Positions 1 through 9,239 of a stretch of 64,000 nt of DNA are shown one piece after another. The stretch's first letter is position 1, and the number at the start of each line of letters is the position of its first letter. The notes below the pieces were generated by a model. That model saw only the letters and a program-made list of their open reading frames with translations, was not told where the DNA came from and searched no databases. The DNA comes from Symbiodinium natans (lineage: Eukaryota; Sar; Dinophyceae; Suessiales; Symbiodiniaceae). Position numbers and translations under genes: made by a program. The DNA lies in NCBI GenBank assembly GCA_905221605.1, contig CAJNDS010000147.1:282667-346666 (forward strand). Reading direction: 5' to 3'.

Positions 1-640
1 TAGGGTTTGGGACTTAGGGCTTAGGGCTTAGGGTTTTAGGGACGGGGGTTGAGGGTTTAGAGAGTTTAGGGATTCCAGGCAGCCGGGATAAAGCCGAAGC
101 CGCAAAACCGGCAAGCAAGTAACTTGAGAGTTTTCGTTTCTTTCTCATCATGTCTCCGAAATGCCTAAACCACCAAAATCCTGTACAACACCCCCAAAAC
201 TGCCGAAAACCCCTGTACTCCGAAACCGATCTCAGGATCGAAGGTGTGGTCCAAGTGCAAGGCGGGTGCACCGGACGTCCGGGTTTAGGGTTTAGGGTTC
301 AGGGTTTAGGGTGTTGTGTTCAGGCAACCTGAATGTTCCGGGTTTGGGGTGTCAAGGAGTTTAGGGCTTCTAGGGCTTATGGGGCTTAAAGGGCTCAGGC
401 AGTTGCATAGCGCGGGTTCAAAAAGGGCTTATAGGGTTTAGCTAGAGCTCAGAGGGAAATCGGAGGGCTCGTGTTCCTTTTTTCGCGGGTGGGCGTGGAT
501 ATACCAGTCAGGACTGCCACAGAGTCTGCAGCTTTTATCGGAGTCCGTGACCCTAAACCCTAAACCCCAACCCCCCCGGCAACACGCACGTGCAGGCGAC
601 ATCACCCATCGGTCGACGGTGCACGAGGCACAAGATCGTT
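1..640. other. Non-coding stretch with degenerate telomeric repeats
   Basis: Seen: TTTAGGG-like units decayed to variants such as TTAGGGCTTAGGG at 1-65, 280-312 and 360-440. A GC-rich exon-like island lies at about 575-640. No reading frame is convincing, and the open frames here are not supported by codon character. Confidence 0.5.
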
Positions 641-721
641 TAGGGATTAGGGTTTAGGGTTTAGGGTTTAACCCTAAACCCGAGGAGAGGGATTAGGGTT
701 TAGGGTTTAGGGTTTAGGGTT
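640..721. repeat. Interstitial telomeric repeat with head-to-head inversion
   Basis: Seen: TTTAGGG units switch to CCCTAAA at about 669 (GGGTTTAACCCTAAACCC) and back to TTTAGGG at about 690. The strand switch shows that this is not a simple chromosome end. Confidence 0.9.
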
Positions 722-775
722 GTAAACCGAGCTGCTGGCGCACGAGGCTCGCTGCAAAAGGGTTTAGGGTTTAGG

Positions 776-887
776 GTTTATAGGGTTTATAGGGTTTATA
801 GGGTTTATAGGGTTTATAGGGTTTATAGGGTTTATAGGGTTTATAGGGTTTATAGGGTTTATAGGGTTTATAGGGTTTATAGGGTTT
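776..887 (+). repeat. TTTATAGGG nonamer tandem array
   Basis: Seen: about 12 near-perfect copies of the 9-mer TTTATAGGG. It is a telomere-like unit with TA inserted, bordered by ordinary TTTAGGG on both sides. The homogeneity suggests local amplification of a variant unit. Confidence 0.9.
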
Positions 888-1031
888 CGGGTTTAGGGTT
901 AATGAGGGGCTTGAAACCAGAAGGCTCAAGCGCTTAAAGGGTGGTGAAGGTGCTCAGCCACTTTGCCGGTGAGTTTGCCGACCTGGTCGTCGCTGCGCCC
1001 CGGCATCGTTCAAGGTTTCGAGGGTTTAGGC

Positions 1032-1072
1032 GGTTTAGGGTTTAGGGTTTAGGGTTTAGGGTTTAGGGTTTA
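1032..1072 (+). repeat. Interstitial TTTAGGG tract
   Basis: Seen: about six units of TTTAGGG, just upstream of an inverted-repeat element. Confidence 0.85.
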
Positions 1073-1150
1073 CTTGATGTTTCAATGTTTTTGGCGGCGG
1101 GAGGGGGGGGTTAGGTTTAGGGAGGCGGACCTGCAGCCATAGGAGTGTCT

Positions 1151-1303
1151 ACTTGAAGGTTCATGGGACTGAATAACCACTTATAACTAGGCTTATAACC
1201 CTACTTATAATTGGGATAACCCCTATAAGGCCCTTTAGGGGTATTATAAGTAGGATTATAAGTACAGTTCTAATTGGTGAGTAAGTACCATGAACCTCCA
1301 AGT
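1151..1303. mobile_element. Family B inverted-repeat element with 10-bp target duplication
   Basis: Seen: the element begins ACTTGAAGGTTCATGG and ends CCATGAACCTCCAAGT, with a palindromic interior (TTATAA and CTTATAAGTA motifs). It is bounded by an exact 10-bp direct repeat, AGGAGTGTCT, at 1141-1150 and 1304-1313. At least seven relatives occur in the window. No coding capacity, so it is inferred to be a non-autonomous element (MITE or introner type). Confidence 0.85.
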
Positions 1304-1599
1304 AGGAGTGTCTCTGGCTCCTAAATCCTGTAGCAGGGAGCATTTAACACCCCCCTCCCTCCCGTAGCTCTCATCTTCAGGGAGACAGCTTGCTTCAGGG
1401 ACTTCAAGTGCAGGTAATAGCAGATGGCTCCCCCCCTCTTCCATCAGCTCTCAGCTCTTGAGGCGAATATGGTAGCATAGGGTATCTGAGTCGAACCCTT
1501 GGTATGTCATCTCTCGTAGCAAAAGCCCCTTCTTTTAAACCCTAAACCCTGAACCCTAAATGCAAAAAAAACACCCTCAACCCTAAACTGGGTAGGGTT

Positions 1600-1730
1600 C
1601 ATTTGGGGATACTTTGCATCTTCCCTTATTGGGTTTAAGAGGATCAACCCTAAACCCTAAACCCTAAACCCTAAACCCTAAACCCTAAACCCTAGACCCT
1701 AAACGGCTTCAGAGGATGGGTTCTAAGGGC
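1600..1730 (+). mobile_element. Family N introner copy invaded by telomeric repeat
   Basis: Seen: the segments CCCTTATTGGGTTTAAGAGGAT and GGGCCATCCTAG match the copies at 53125 and 57335, but the centre is replaced by a CCCTAAA tract at about 1646-1704. The element is therefore broken by telomeric repeat insertion. Confidence 0.75.
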
Positions 1731-1800
1731 CATCCTAGTAAAAAAAAACAACGAGCAGCCTGAGCCCAGAGACATTCATCTAAACCCTAGACAATAAACT

Positions 1801-1904
1801 ACATCCCCTTGGGAATTATTTTCTATTTGTTGGCATTGCTCATATAAAACCCAAGAGTGCATTAAACATATTGCGTTTAGTACGGTTCTAAGGGGAGTAT
1901 AGTA
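1801..1904 (+). mobile_element. Family H introner
   Basis: Seen: CCCCTTGGGAATTATTTTC, CATATAAAACCCAAGAG and GTTCTAAGGGGAGTATAG are shared with copies at 40687 and 44633. The right end is AG. The flanks TAAA and TAAG are a possible decayed 4-bp target duplication. Confidence 0.75.
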
Positions 1905-1917
1905 AGCACTAAACCCT

Positions 1918-1982
1918 ATAAGGAGTCGAAACCAGCAGCTAACCCTAAACCCTAAACCCTATAAGGAGTCGAAACCAGCAGC
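1918..1982. repeat. Telomeric tract flanked by 22-bp duplication
   Basis: Seen: a 22-bp host sequence starting ATAAGGAGTCGAAACC occurs at 1918-1939 and again at 1961-1982. A short CCCTAAA tract (1940-1960) lies exactly between the copies. Confidence 0.9.
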
Positions 1983-2060
1983 CCTGAGACCAGAGATGTC
2001 CAGAGATGTCCAGAGGACGGCGCTCCGGACGCCACAGGGCGCTCGGACTTCGACGAGTGC

Positions 2061-2360
2061 CCATTCTGGGTTTAGGGTTTAGGGTTTAGGGTTTAGGGTT
2101 GAGGGGTTGAGGGGTTGGGGGGTTGAGGGGTTGAGGGGTTGAGGGGTTGAGGTGTTGGTTTAGGGTTGAGGGGGTGAGGATTGAGGGGTTTAGGGGTTGA
2201 GGGGTTTAGGGGTTGAGGGTTGAGGGGTTTAGGGTTCAGGGGTTTAGGGTTCAGGGTTTAGGGTTTGGGGTTTGGGTTCAGGGTTTGGGTTTAAGGTTGA
2301 GGGTTTAGGGTTTCGGGTTAGGGTTGAGGGCTATCGTTTAGGGTTGAGGGGTTTAGTGTT
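2061..2360 (+). repeat. Degenerate telomere-like array rich in TTGAGGGG
   Basis: Seen: TTTAGGG units at 2067-2098 pass into repeated TTGAGGGG octamers (about 2099-2155), then mixed TTTAGGG, TTCAGGG and TTTGGGG variants. This is the longest block of octamer variants in the window. Confidence 0.85.
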
Positions 2361-2892
2361 CCGCAAGTCCAGTGGCAAAAGGGTTTGGCGTTTTTACGGG
2401 GCACCTCTTGGTCTTATGTAACTGAATGAGGTCCTTTATGGGTGAGAGATTCGGGTGCTTGAGCACCGTGCCAAAGTTTTTGGGACCTTTCTGCGAGGCG
2501 TTGGGGTTTGGGGTCTTGAGGTTTACCTGACTTATACCCCAAGCCCCAAACCCTTACTAAACCCTGATCCCTCATCCCTATAACCTCGCCTGCCTCGTGC
2601 GAGCATGAGCGTCGAAACCTGCCGCGTGCAAAAGAACTGCTGCGTGCAAGCTCGAGACTCGTAGCCCTAAAACCATGAGGATGGTATGAGCCCGAACCTA
2701 GTAGCTGAATGAGCACACCTTTACGCTTCTTGGGATACCGGAATCTCTATAGACCTGAAAGTCTGAAAGTGTGCAATTTTTCTTTTTTTTTGGGCGGGGG
2801 GGCGAACGGGCAAAAGCACAAGCAAAAAGGTCTTATGACCCCAATTTTAGGGTTCATCGGCTCGCGAAGTCTAGAGTCTAGGCGCGGGCAAA

Positions 2893-2960
2893 GGTACGTG
2901 CAGCACCAGCTCCTCATCTCGGAGCTCCTCCTGGCAGAATCGCTGTCCCGCGGCCCGAGG
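2893..2960 (+). CDS. Possible exon, leucine-rich helix
   Basis: Seen: one frame reads QHQLLISELLLAESLSRG and is GC-rich, followed by GTACGT, a plausible GT donor. The fragment would form an amphipathic helix. No homology is recognised, and only composition and the possible donor support it. Confidence 0.35.
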
Positions 2961-3136
2961 TACGTAAAAAAGGTGTTTGGGATTTTGGGGTTCAGGGTCC
3001 AGGGTTTAGGGTTTCGGGTTTAGGGTTTCGGGTTTTGGGTTTCGGGTTTTGGGGCCTCCCCAGCCCCCTCCCCCCAGACCTCACACAGCAAAACCCCAGT
3101 CTACCAAGTGCCCTTGAGACAATGCCACAAATCTCG

Positions 3137-3160
3137 CCCCCCCCCCCCCCCCCCCCCCCT
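3137..3160. repeat. Poly-C run
   Basis: Seen: about 24 nearly uninterrupted C residues. Several such C or G runs are scattered through the window. Confidence 0.95.
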
Positions 3161-3689
3161 CTCCTCCCCCAAGGAAGGTACCCTTGGCTCCGTATTGAAG
3201 GGGTACTTGGGGTGTGCAGGCGAACCCCTGCGATGCAGTTGCTTTTTTCTCGATTACTTAACGTTATGGCTAGTGTTCATCATCATAAAAACCAGGCTCC
3301 GGCAAAAGGACCAACGGCAGCTACGACTGGGGGTTTTCAGTAGGTACACGCCAAGCCTCGGCCCAAAACTCTTTAAACCCTAGCCTCTGCACGAAGGCTT
3401 CCCGACCGTTCGAACCCCGCCTTCGATCAAGCCCCGAAAGAGTGCTCAAGGGTTTACTTGGAGTTGAAGGTATAGGTTTAGGGTTTTTTTCGGGCTCATG
3501 GGCAATAACCATGCTCATGGCATCCCATGAACCTCCAAGTGGGGCCTAGATTATGGGTTTAGGGTTTAGGGTTTAGGGTTAGGGTCTAGGGTTTAGGGTT
3601 TACCTGAAGCCAAATCTGGCCTTTCTTCCGACCAAGGCTTCGGCAAGGAGGCACCTTCGTCGCGAAGGTCTTCCGAGGCTTGCCTTTTT

Positions 3690-3832
3690 AGGGTTTATAG
3701 GAGGTTCATAGGGTTTACAGGGTTTACAGGGTTTATAGGGTTCATAGGGTTTACAGGGTTTACAGGGTTTATAGGCTTTATAGGCTTTACAGGGTTTCTA
3801 GGGTTTATAGGCTTTATAGGGTTTATAGGGGC
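3690..3832 (+). repeat. Array of GGGTTTATA and GGGTTTACA variants
   Basis: Seen: alternating 9-mers of the TTTATAGGG/TTTACAGGG type, related to the array at 776-887 but less uniform. Confidence 0.85.
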
Positions 3833-3910
3833 CTTTGGCATGCCCGCATACCAGCCAGATTGTGTTCACGTGTTCACGAGTAAGGATTGAGATCGAGATT
3901 CTAAACCCTG

Positions 3911-4044
3911 CTTGGAGGTTTATGGTACTTATTAACCAATACTTACAGTTGTACTTATAACCATTTGGGACACTTAAGGGGCTTATAAGTGTGTTCTACA
4001 GTAAGTACAGTTATAATTGGTTAAGAAGTACCATGAACCTCCAG
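3911..4044. mobile_element. Family B inverted-repeat element
   Basis: Seen: CTTGGAGGTTTATGGTACTT at the left and AAGTACCATGAACCTCCAG at the right are inverted repeats. The interior GTACTTATAACC / CTTATAAGT / GTACAGTTATAATTGG is shared with other B copies. Both flanks are telomere-like, so the target duplication is ambiguous. Confidence 0.85.
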
Positions 4045-4103
4045 TAAACCCTTATGTGCAAAATGCGTGTAGCAGGCAGTTGCTTTTTGTTCTCTCGCTC
4101 GCC

Positions 4104-4136
4104 CTCTCTCGTTCTCTCTCTCTCTCTCTCTCTCTC
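4104..4136 (+). repeat. (CT)n microsatellite
   Basis: Seen: a run of CT dinucleotides within a pyrimidine-rich stretch. Confidence 0.9.
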
Positions 4137-4190
4137 TGCCCTCCCGTTCTTTTCTGCGCCTCTCGGGGGCGCTTAGACAGATTGGGGGGC

Positions 4191-4242
4191 CGCGGGGTTA
4201 CGTACCTAATGTCAAGCGCGGGGTTACGTACCTAATGTCAAG
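4191..4242 (+). repeat. 26-bp tandem duplication
   Basis: Seen: the unit CGCGGGGTTACGTACCTAAT plus GTCAAG occurs twice with no spacer (4191-4216, 4217-4242). Confidence 0.95.
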
Positions 4243-4801
4243 GGAAGCACAGTATACTCTGCATTCCAGGGCACAGTGTTACTCCAGTAGTCGTAGCCTT
4301 GGAAAGCCTTAATCATTGAGCATGAAGGAAAAATCTTGTGTAGGGTTTTGAGGCTTTAAGGGCACCTGGGATGAGGTGTCACACAGAACCGCGCCTGCAG
4401 TACTGAAGCGGTTGGCTCTAATAGCCGTGGCCGGAAAATGCCTCATGAGACGCGACATACTCAATGACATGCCCCTTGGTAGTGCGTGCTGTAGGCCGAA
4501 TGACCCTGTTCATGTTACAGGCACCGCAGATCCTGTTCACTCAGGGATGTTGTCGAACCAAGCCCAACACGGAGAAGGCAGCAAGTTTACACGAATCTAT
4601 GCCTTGTGCACTTGTCCGGCGGCCTTCGTCATGCAGGAGTGCGGCTTGCGCGCAGCTTTCTTACAGGGTTTAATGCCCAAACGGCTTGACGTGCTTCAAA
4701 TTTGGTGGTTGGGGGCTTGGCGTGTGGGGGGTTAGGGTGTATAGGGTTCATGGTAGCCACTTCAACTCCAAGTTAAGTTTAAACCCTAAACCCTAAACGC
4801 G

Positions 4802-4864
4802 CAGGACCTGACGAGTCAGATAGAGGCGCTGGTTGCTGCGCAGGCAGACGTGGAGTCGTGCAGC
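4802..4864 (+). CDS. Exon, coiled-coil-like fragment
   Basis: Seen: after CCCTAAACGCGCAG the frame reads QDLTSQIEALVAAQADVESC, heptad-like with hydrophobic residues at regular spacing. GC content exceeds the flanking repeats. It resembles the exons at 5594 and 6428 in character, so it may belong to the same coiled-coil gene. Exact splice sites are uncertain. Confidence 0.45.
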
Positions 4865-4959
4865 TAAGAAGAAACACATCTATGTGCTGCCTCCGGATAA
4901 TTTCGAATATCGACTCAAGCGAATACACAAATATAAACAAATAGATAAGCAACAAACAA

Positions 4960-4961
<2 letters not shown>

Positions 4962-4995
<34 letters not shown>
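4962..4995. repeat. (TA)n microsatellite
   Basis: Seen: an uninterrupted TA run. The tyrosine/isoleucine-rich open frames across it are artefacts. Confidence 0.95.
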
Positions 4996-4997
<2 letters not shown>

Positions 4998-5049
4998 GTT
5001 TGTGTTTTTTTGGGGGGCTCAGGTTTAAGAATGGCACACGGGTTGCACA

Positions 5050-5215
5050 CCCGCGAAACATACCCCGTAACATACCCCGAAACATACCCCCGAAACATAC
5101 CCCGTAACATACCCCCGAAATTGCAGGTAAAGTAGCTCCTGATGCCGCGAAACATACCCGAAACATACCCCCGAAACATACCCCGAAACATACCCGCGAA
5201 ACATACCCCGACCCC
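5050..5215 (+). repeat. Minisatellite of AAACATACCCC-type units
   Basis: Seen: about ten copies of a 12-13 bp unit (C)GAAACATACCCC or GTAACATACCCC, in two blocks separated by a unique 30-bp spacer at about 5119-5148. Confidence 0.9.
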
Positions 5216-5252
5216 AACACGTGTCACGCGCCTCCCCATTAAAATACAAACC

Positions 5253-5329
5253 CATATATATATATATATATATATGCATACATACATACATATGTATACA
5301 TACATACATATGTATATATATATATATAT

Positions 5330-5368
<39 letters not shown>
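5253..5368. repeat. (TA)n, TACA and (TTTA)n compound microsatellite
   Basis: Seen: TA run, then CATACATA repeats, a second TA run, and about ten TTTA units ending near 5368. Confidence 0.95.
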
Positions 5369-5593
5369 GGTACATAAGCCCGAAGCCCTGAACACTGTAA
5401 ACAAGGTGCTTGGCCTGGCTCGCGCGAGCGTGGCCGAGTAAACGCTATAATCTCTGAACCCCAAGCACGGTGGCCACAAACTTAGGGTTTAGGGTTTAGA
5501 GGGTTTTGGGTTTAAGGTTTAGGGTTTAGGGTGGTTAGGGTTTAGGGTTGAGCCTTCAACCCTGAGCACACAATCTTAAGCCCTTGACGTCAG

Positions 5594-5656
5594 GCCGAAA
5601 CTCAGAAGGAGTTGGCAAGCCTGCGCGCCCAGCTCCACAATCGTGCGGATCCGAAG
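5594..5656 (+). CDS. 63-nt exon of a coiled-coil protein
   Basis: Seen: acceptor GTCAG|GCC, then 21 codons AETQKELASLRAQLHNRADP+K, followed directly by GTAGGG, a GT donor. The peptide is helix-forming and highly charged. Codons 8-14 (ASLRAQL) align without gaps with ANLRAQL in the equally long exon at 6428-6490. I infer two exons of one repetitive coiled-coil protein. Family not recognised. Confidence 0.6.
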
Positions 5657-5657
5657 G

Positions 5658-5738
5658 TAGGGTTTAGGGTTTAGGGTTTAGGGTTTATAGGGTTTAGGGT
5701 TTAGGGTTTAGGGTTTAGGGTTTAGGGTTTAGGGGGTT
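5658..5738 (+). repeat. Interstitial TTTAGGG tract within an intron
   Basis: Seen: about eleven TTTAGGG units with one TTTATAGGG. It begins right at the donor of the preceding exon, so telomeric sequence forms the intron's 5' end. Confidence 0.9.
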
Positions 5739-5973
5739 TGGGATGCAGGGTTTAGGGCTTCGGGGGTGGGGGGGGCGGGGGGTGGGGGTTGGGGTTCTAT
5801 GGTTCTGGATTTTCACCCCACGCCCCAAACCCCAAAGCTTGAAGGTTTAGGTTCTTCTGCCTACTTCCGCCCTTGGTGGTCGAGCATTCAGGCCTCGGGT
5901 TGAGGGTTTAGGGTTTAGAGATTGTGGCTGAGGTGGCTTGGTGACTTTGAGCGTTCTTTACGATTTGGGATTG

Positions 5974-5976
<3 letters not shown>

Positions 5977-6006
<30 letters not shown>
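5977..6006. repeat. Poly-G run
   Basis: Seen: about 30 G residues, followed by CCCTAAA units. Confidence 0.95.
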
Positions 6007-6008
<2 letters not shown>

Positions 6009-6350
6009 CCTAAACCCTAAACCTTATAATCGTCGCTATGAAGGACTGTTAGTATAAGGGGAAACATCCCAAGCCTCACGCCGTAAAATTTCAAGAGCCA
6101 TGGCAAGGTTTAGCTCCCCTCCACTAGCAAGCAGAAGCTAGGACCCAGTGTAGGGTTTAGGGATTACGGATTAGGGTTAGGGTTTAGGGCAATTCTAGGG
6201 CCCAGAAGGACGATTAGGCGTATAGGCCCCTGTTAAACAGAAAATGGTTCCTCTTAGGTCTAGGAGTCTAGGAAGATGAGATACCTCCAGCCCGAACTCT
6301 GTTATCAGAAAGGTGCCGTTTTAAAGGACAACTATAAGGTCTTTATCACC

Positions 6351-6412
6351 CTAAACCCTAAACCCTAAACCCTAAACCCTAAACCCTAAACCCTAAAGCC
6401 TAAACCCTAAAC
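6351..6412 (-). repeat. Interstitial CCCTAAA tract
   Basis: Seen: about nine units in the C-strand orientation just upstream of the exon at 6428. Confidence 0.9.
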
Positions 6413-6427
6413 CCCTTTGTTTGCCAG

Positions 6428-6490
6428 GCAAATGTTTCCGAGTGCTGGGCGAATCTCCGGGCTCAGCTCTTTCCAAACCTGCAAAAGCAG
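6428..6490 (+). CDS. 63-nt exon of a coiled-coil protein, second copy
   Basis: Seen: acceptor GCCAG|GCA, then 21 codons ANVSECWANLRAQLFPNLQK+Q, then GACCAGGG, a possible GA donor. Same length and same acceptor phase as the exon at 5594, with the shared core A(S/N)LRAQL at codons 8-14. Telomeric repeats flank both sides. Confidence 0.55.
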
Positions 6491-6494
6491 GACC

Positions 6495-6613
6495 AGGGTT
6501 TAGGGTTTAGGGTTAGGGTTTAGGGTTTAGGGTTTAGGGTTTAGGGTTTAGGGTTTAGGGTTTAGGGTTTAGGGTTCAGGGTTTAGGGTTCAGGGTTCAG
6601 GGTTTAGGGTTTA
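6495..6613 (+). repeat. Interstitial TTTAGGG tract
   Basis: Seen: about 16 units with occasional TTCAGGG. It starts four bases after the preceding exon. Confidence 0.9.
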
Positions 6614-6682
6614 GGACCTGGGGGTTTTGGTGTTCTGCATTTTGGGGGGGCTCATGGCTCCTTGACGTTGAAGGCAGTTAGT

Positions 6683-6721
6683 TGGGATGTTCCCCCTTAT
6701 ACTACCAGCCCTTAATAGGGA
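6683..6721 (+). mobile_element. Family A element, left half only
   Basis: Seen: TTGGGATGTTCCCCCTTATA then CTACCAGCCCTTAATAGGG matches the left arm of family A. No right arm follows. Confidence 0.75.
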
Positions 6722-7030
6722 AAAACACAGGGGTTGCTTCGTGTGGCTTGGTAGCCTCAACCTCCCAAGTCCGAGCAGCCTTGTCTCCTCCTCTGCGTTT
6801 TAGGGCTGAGGGTTTAGGGTTTGGGGTTAGGGCCCCAGTGGCTTAGCCTAGGTTGCCCAGTCGTGCCCTTGTTCCCTTCCTGGGGGGTTTTAGGTTACCT
6901 TACACACCCCTTCAAGCAAAAAAACAACACAACGCAGCACCCTGGTAGCCCAAGTCTGGTGCTCCTGGAGGAGGAGGCACGTTCAATTCGAGATGAGCCT
7001 GAACCGCCGACCCTTGTGCCTTGGGCTATA

Positions 7031-7160
7031 GGGTTCTTGAGGGAGGGGGAGTTCATGGGGGGGGTGGGTACCTAGGGAACCTTAAGGAAGCTTAGGGAGC
7101 AGTAGGGAGTATTAGGGAACCATCGGTTACATACCCCTGGCAGCCCCCTCCCTTAAGGAT
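7031..7160. mobile_element. Family J inverted-repeat element
   Basis: Seen: GGGTTCTTGAGGGAGGGGGA at the left and CCCCCTCCCTTAAGG at the right, with GGTACCTAGGGAACCTTA inside. Shared with 10407-10513 and, in part, 28346-28398. Confidence 0.65.
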
Positions 7161-7318
7161 AGCTCCGGCGCGCTGACTGCGTCAGCCGCCCTAAACCCTA
7201 AACCCCAAAACCACGCGGGCGAGTGGACGCCAGTAAGCCGCCCGAGGCCATCCTCCATCTGTTTCTCAAGAACCCCAAAAAGTAATCTTCGTTGTTTTCG
7301 GTTACCCAAGGGTTCTTC

Positions 7319-7461
7319 ACTTGGAGGTTCAGGGCACGTACCACCCCAATTATGACTTGAGTAGGTGATAAGTAGACTTACAATTCGGGTTAGAAGTACA
7401 CATGGACCCGAATCCTAAACCCTCAAACCCTTAACCCTCCAAATGCCCATGAACCTCCAAG
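7319..7461. mobile_element. Family B inverted-repeat element
   Basis: Seen: ACTTGGAGGTTCAGGG at the left and CCCATGAACCTCCAAG at the right. Degenerate CCCTAAA units (about 7395-7440) have entered its right half. Confidence 0.8.
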
Positions 7462-7469
7462 CAGGTGAA

Positions 7470-7725
7470 CCCTAAACCCTAAAACCCTAAGCCCTAAACC
7501 CCAAACCCTAATCCTAAACCCAAAAGCCTAATCCTAAACCCCAAACCCTAAACACCTAAACCCTAGACCCCAAACCCTAAACCCTCAAACCTAAACCCTA
7601 AACCCCAAACCCTAGACCCCAAACCCTAAACCCTAAACACCAGATTCAAACCCTAAACCCCAAACCCTAAACCCAAACCCTAAACCCCAAACCCTAAACC
7701 CTCAACCCTCAACCCTAAACTCTAA
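7470..7725 (-). repeat. Long degenerate CCCTAAA/CCCCAAA array
   Basis: Seen: about 250 bp of CCCTAAA mixed with CCCCAAA and CCCAAA units. Confidence 0.9.
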
Positions 7726-7811
7726 AGAACTCTGAGCCCCCGACCCAGGCGGCTGCGGCTGGTCGATGTGCGGGCGCTCAGCGCCCAGCGGCGCCGAAGG
7801 TCGAGGCCGGG
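7726..7811 (+). CDS. Possible exon between opposed telomeric arrays
   Basis: Seen: a GC-rich island reading PPTQAAAAGRCAGAQRPAAP in one frame, between a C-strand array on the left and a G-strand array on the right. Low-complexity composition; no homology is recognised. Confidence 0.3.
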
Positions 7812-8215
7812 GTGTGGGGTTTAGGTTTGGGGTTTAGGGTTTAGGGTTTGGGGTTTGGGGTTTGGGGTTTAGGGTTGCGGTTTAGGGTTTGGGGTTTGAG
7901 GTTTGGGGTTTAGGGTTTGGGGTTTAGGGTTTAGGGTTTAGGGTTTGGTGCTTAGATTTTAGGGTTTGGGGTTTGGGGTTTACGGTTTGGGGTTCAGGAT
8001 TTAGGGTATGGGGTTTGGGGTTTGGGGTTTAGGGTTTAGGGTTTGGGGTTTGGGGTTTATGATTTAGGGTTTGGGGTTTAATCAGGGTTTAGGGTTTTTC
8101 GGTTTGGGGTTTAGGGTTTAGGATTTATTGTTTGGGGTTTAGGGTTTCGGGTTTGGGGTTTGGGGTTTAGGTTTAGAGCGTTAGGGTTTGGGGTTTGGGG
8201 TTTAGGGTTTAGGGT
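7812..8215 (+). repeat. Long TTTAGGG/TTTGGGG mixed array
   Basis: Seen: about 400 bp dominated by GGGTTTGGGG and GGGTTTAGGG, the longest telomere-like block here. TTTGGGG is as frequent as TTTAGGG. Confidence 0.9.
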
Positions 8216-8309
8216 TTCAGCGACATTGTGGCTGTAGTTTCGAGGGTTAATTAATCGTTTAGGGTCTCATTGCGCGTTCAAGGATGGTTGAGGATTTTGT
8301 TGGAGGGCT

Positions 8310-8332
8310 CGGGGGGGGGGGGGGGGGGGGGG
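8310..8332. repeat. Poly-G run
   Basis: Seen: about 22 G residues. Confidence 0.95.
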
Positions 8333-8411
8333 AAGGGAAGGGTTTCTACTGTTTAGGGCTCCCGAGGTTTGAGTGCTTTTGTGGTTTTTGTAGAACAGGA
8401 TTGTGGCGGTC

Positions 8412-8464
8412 GTTATAGTATAATCTTATAGGGACCTGAAGGAAACACTATGAGTAAGGATTCC
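8412..8464 (-). mobile_element. Family M repeat, reverse orientation
   Basis: Seen: TTATAGTATAATCTTATAGGGACC, AAGGAAACACTATGAGTAAGGATTCC is the reverse complement of the family M pattern at 41601 and 59964 (GGAATA..TAGTATTCCCTT..GGTCCCT..TATTATACTA), with some decay. Confidence 0.55.
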
Positions 8465-8662
8465 GACCCGTATATTTTTTCGCGGATATCACCGCTACGA
8501 CACGGAAGCCTATACGCACTACCTTGCAGCTGCGTCTTTGGGGATATGTGAGTTTAAACGGCTTGTGGCCGATCCACATAAGAGAGTATAGCAGCATGGG
8601 CTGTGTGAGCTGAGCCCACTTTCACCGCGGTAGAACCAGGGCGCAGGGGGCGGGCGGAGCCT

Positions 8663-8882
8663 AAACCCTACACCGTAAACCCTAAACCCTAAACCCTAAA
8701 CCCTAAACCCTAAACCCTAAACCCTAAACCCTAAACCCTAAACCCTAAACCCTAAACCTAAACCCTAAACCTTAACCGCTAACCCCTAAACCCTAAACCC
8801 TAAACCCTAACCCCTAAACCCTAAACCCTAAAAACCTTAAACCCTAAGCCCTAAGCCCTATAAACCCTAAACCCTAAACCCT
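8663..8882 (-). repeat. Long CCCTAAA tract
   Basis: Seen: about 220 bp, with perfect CCCTAAA units at 8680-8755 and variants after that. Confidence 0.95.
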
Positions 8883-9130
8883 TCCCGAAGCACTCGCAGG
8901 AAAAGCCTGCCAGGGGCCCGCGCCCGGGCTCCGCGGCTTCCATGCTAATTGGCAGGCTGCCAGGGCGGGCTTTGAAAAAGCAAGAAGTATGTTAGAGTTT
9001 AGGGTTTAGGGTTTATAGCGTCCTTGTTGGGATTAGGCTTCCGGCTTTGTAGGGCCAGCCAGCCTAGCCCCAAGCTTTCCTCTACGAGTGCCTGAAGCAG
9101 CTTCAGACATCTGATGAAACGACTCATATG

Positions 9131-9239
9131 TTGGGATGTCCCCCCCTATAGTAGTCCTTAATAGGGATTATAATCGGGGGTAATATATTTCCCCATTAAA
9201 GGACTGTTATGTTAGCACGCACAAGGGGGAGCATCTCAA
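9131..9239. mobile_element. Family A element with 8-bp target duplication
   Basis: Seen: termini TTGGGATG and CATCTCAA, with inner arms TAGTCCTTAATAGGGATTAT and ATTAAAGGACTGTTA. An exact 8-bp direct repeat, CTCATATG, flanks it (9123-9130, 9240-9247). No coding capacity. Inferred to be a non-autonomous DNA element. Confidence 0.9.

Noticed and set aside
640-900. Chromosome end or telomere-fusion site
   Set aside because: Telomeric units occur on both strands throughout the 64 kb and inside a housekeeping gene, so no single end or fusion explains them.
4833-5369. Open frames rich in I/Y or RNIPRNIP across TA and AAACATACCCC repeats
   Set aside because: They are translations of microsatellite and minisatellite DNA, open in several frames on both strands, with no exon features.
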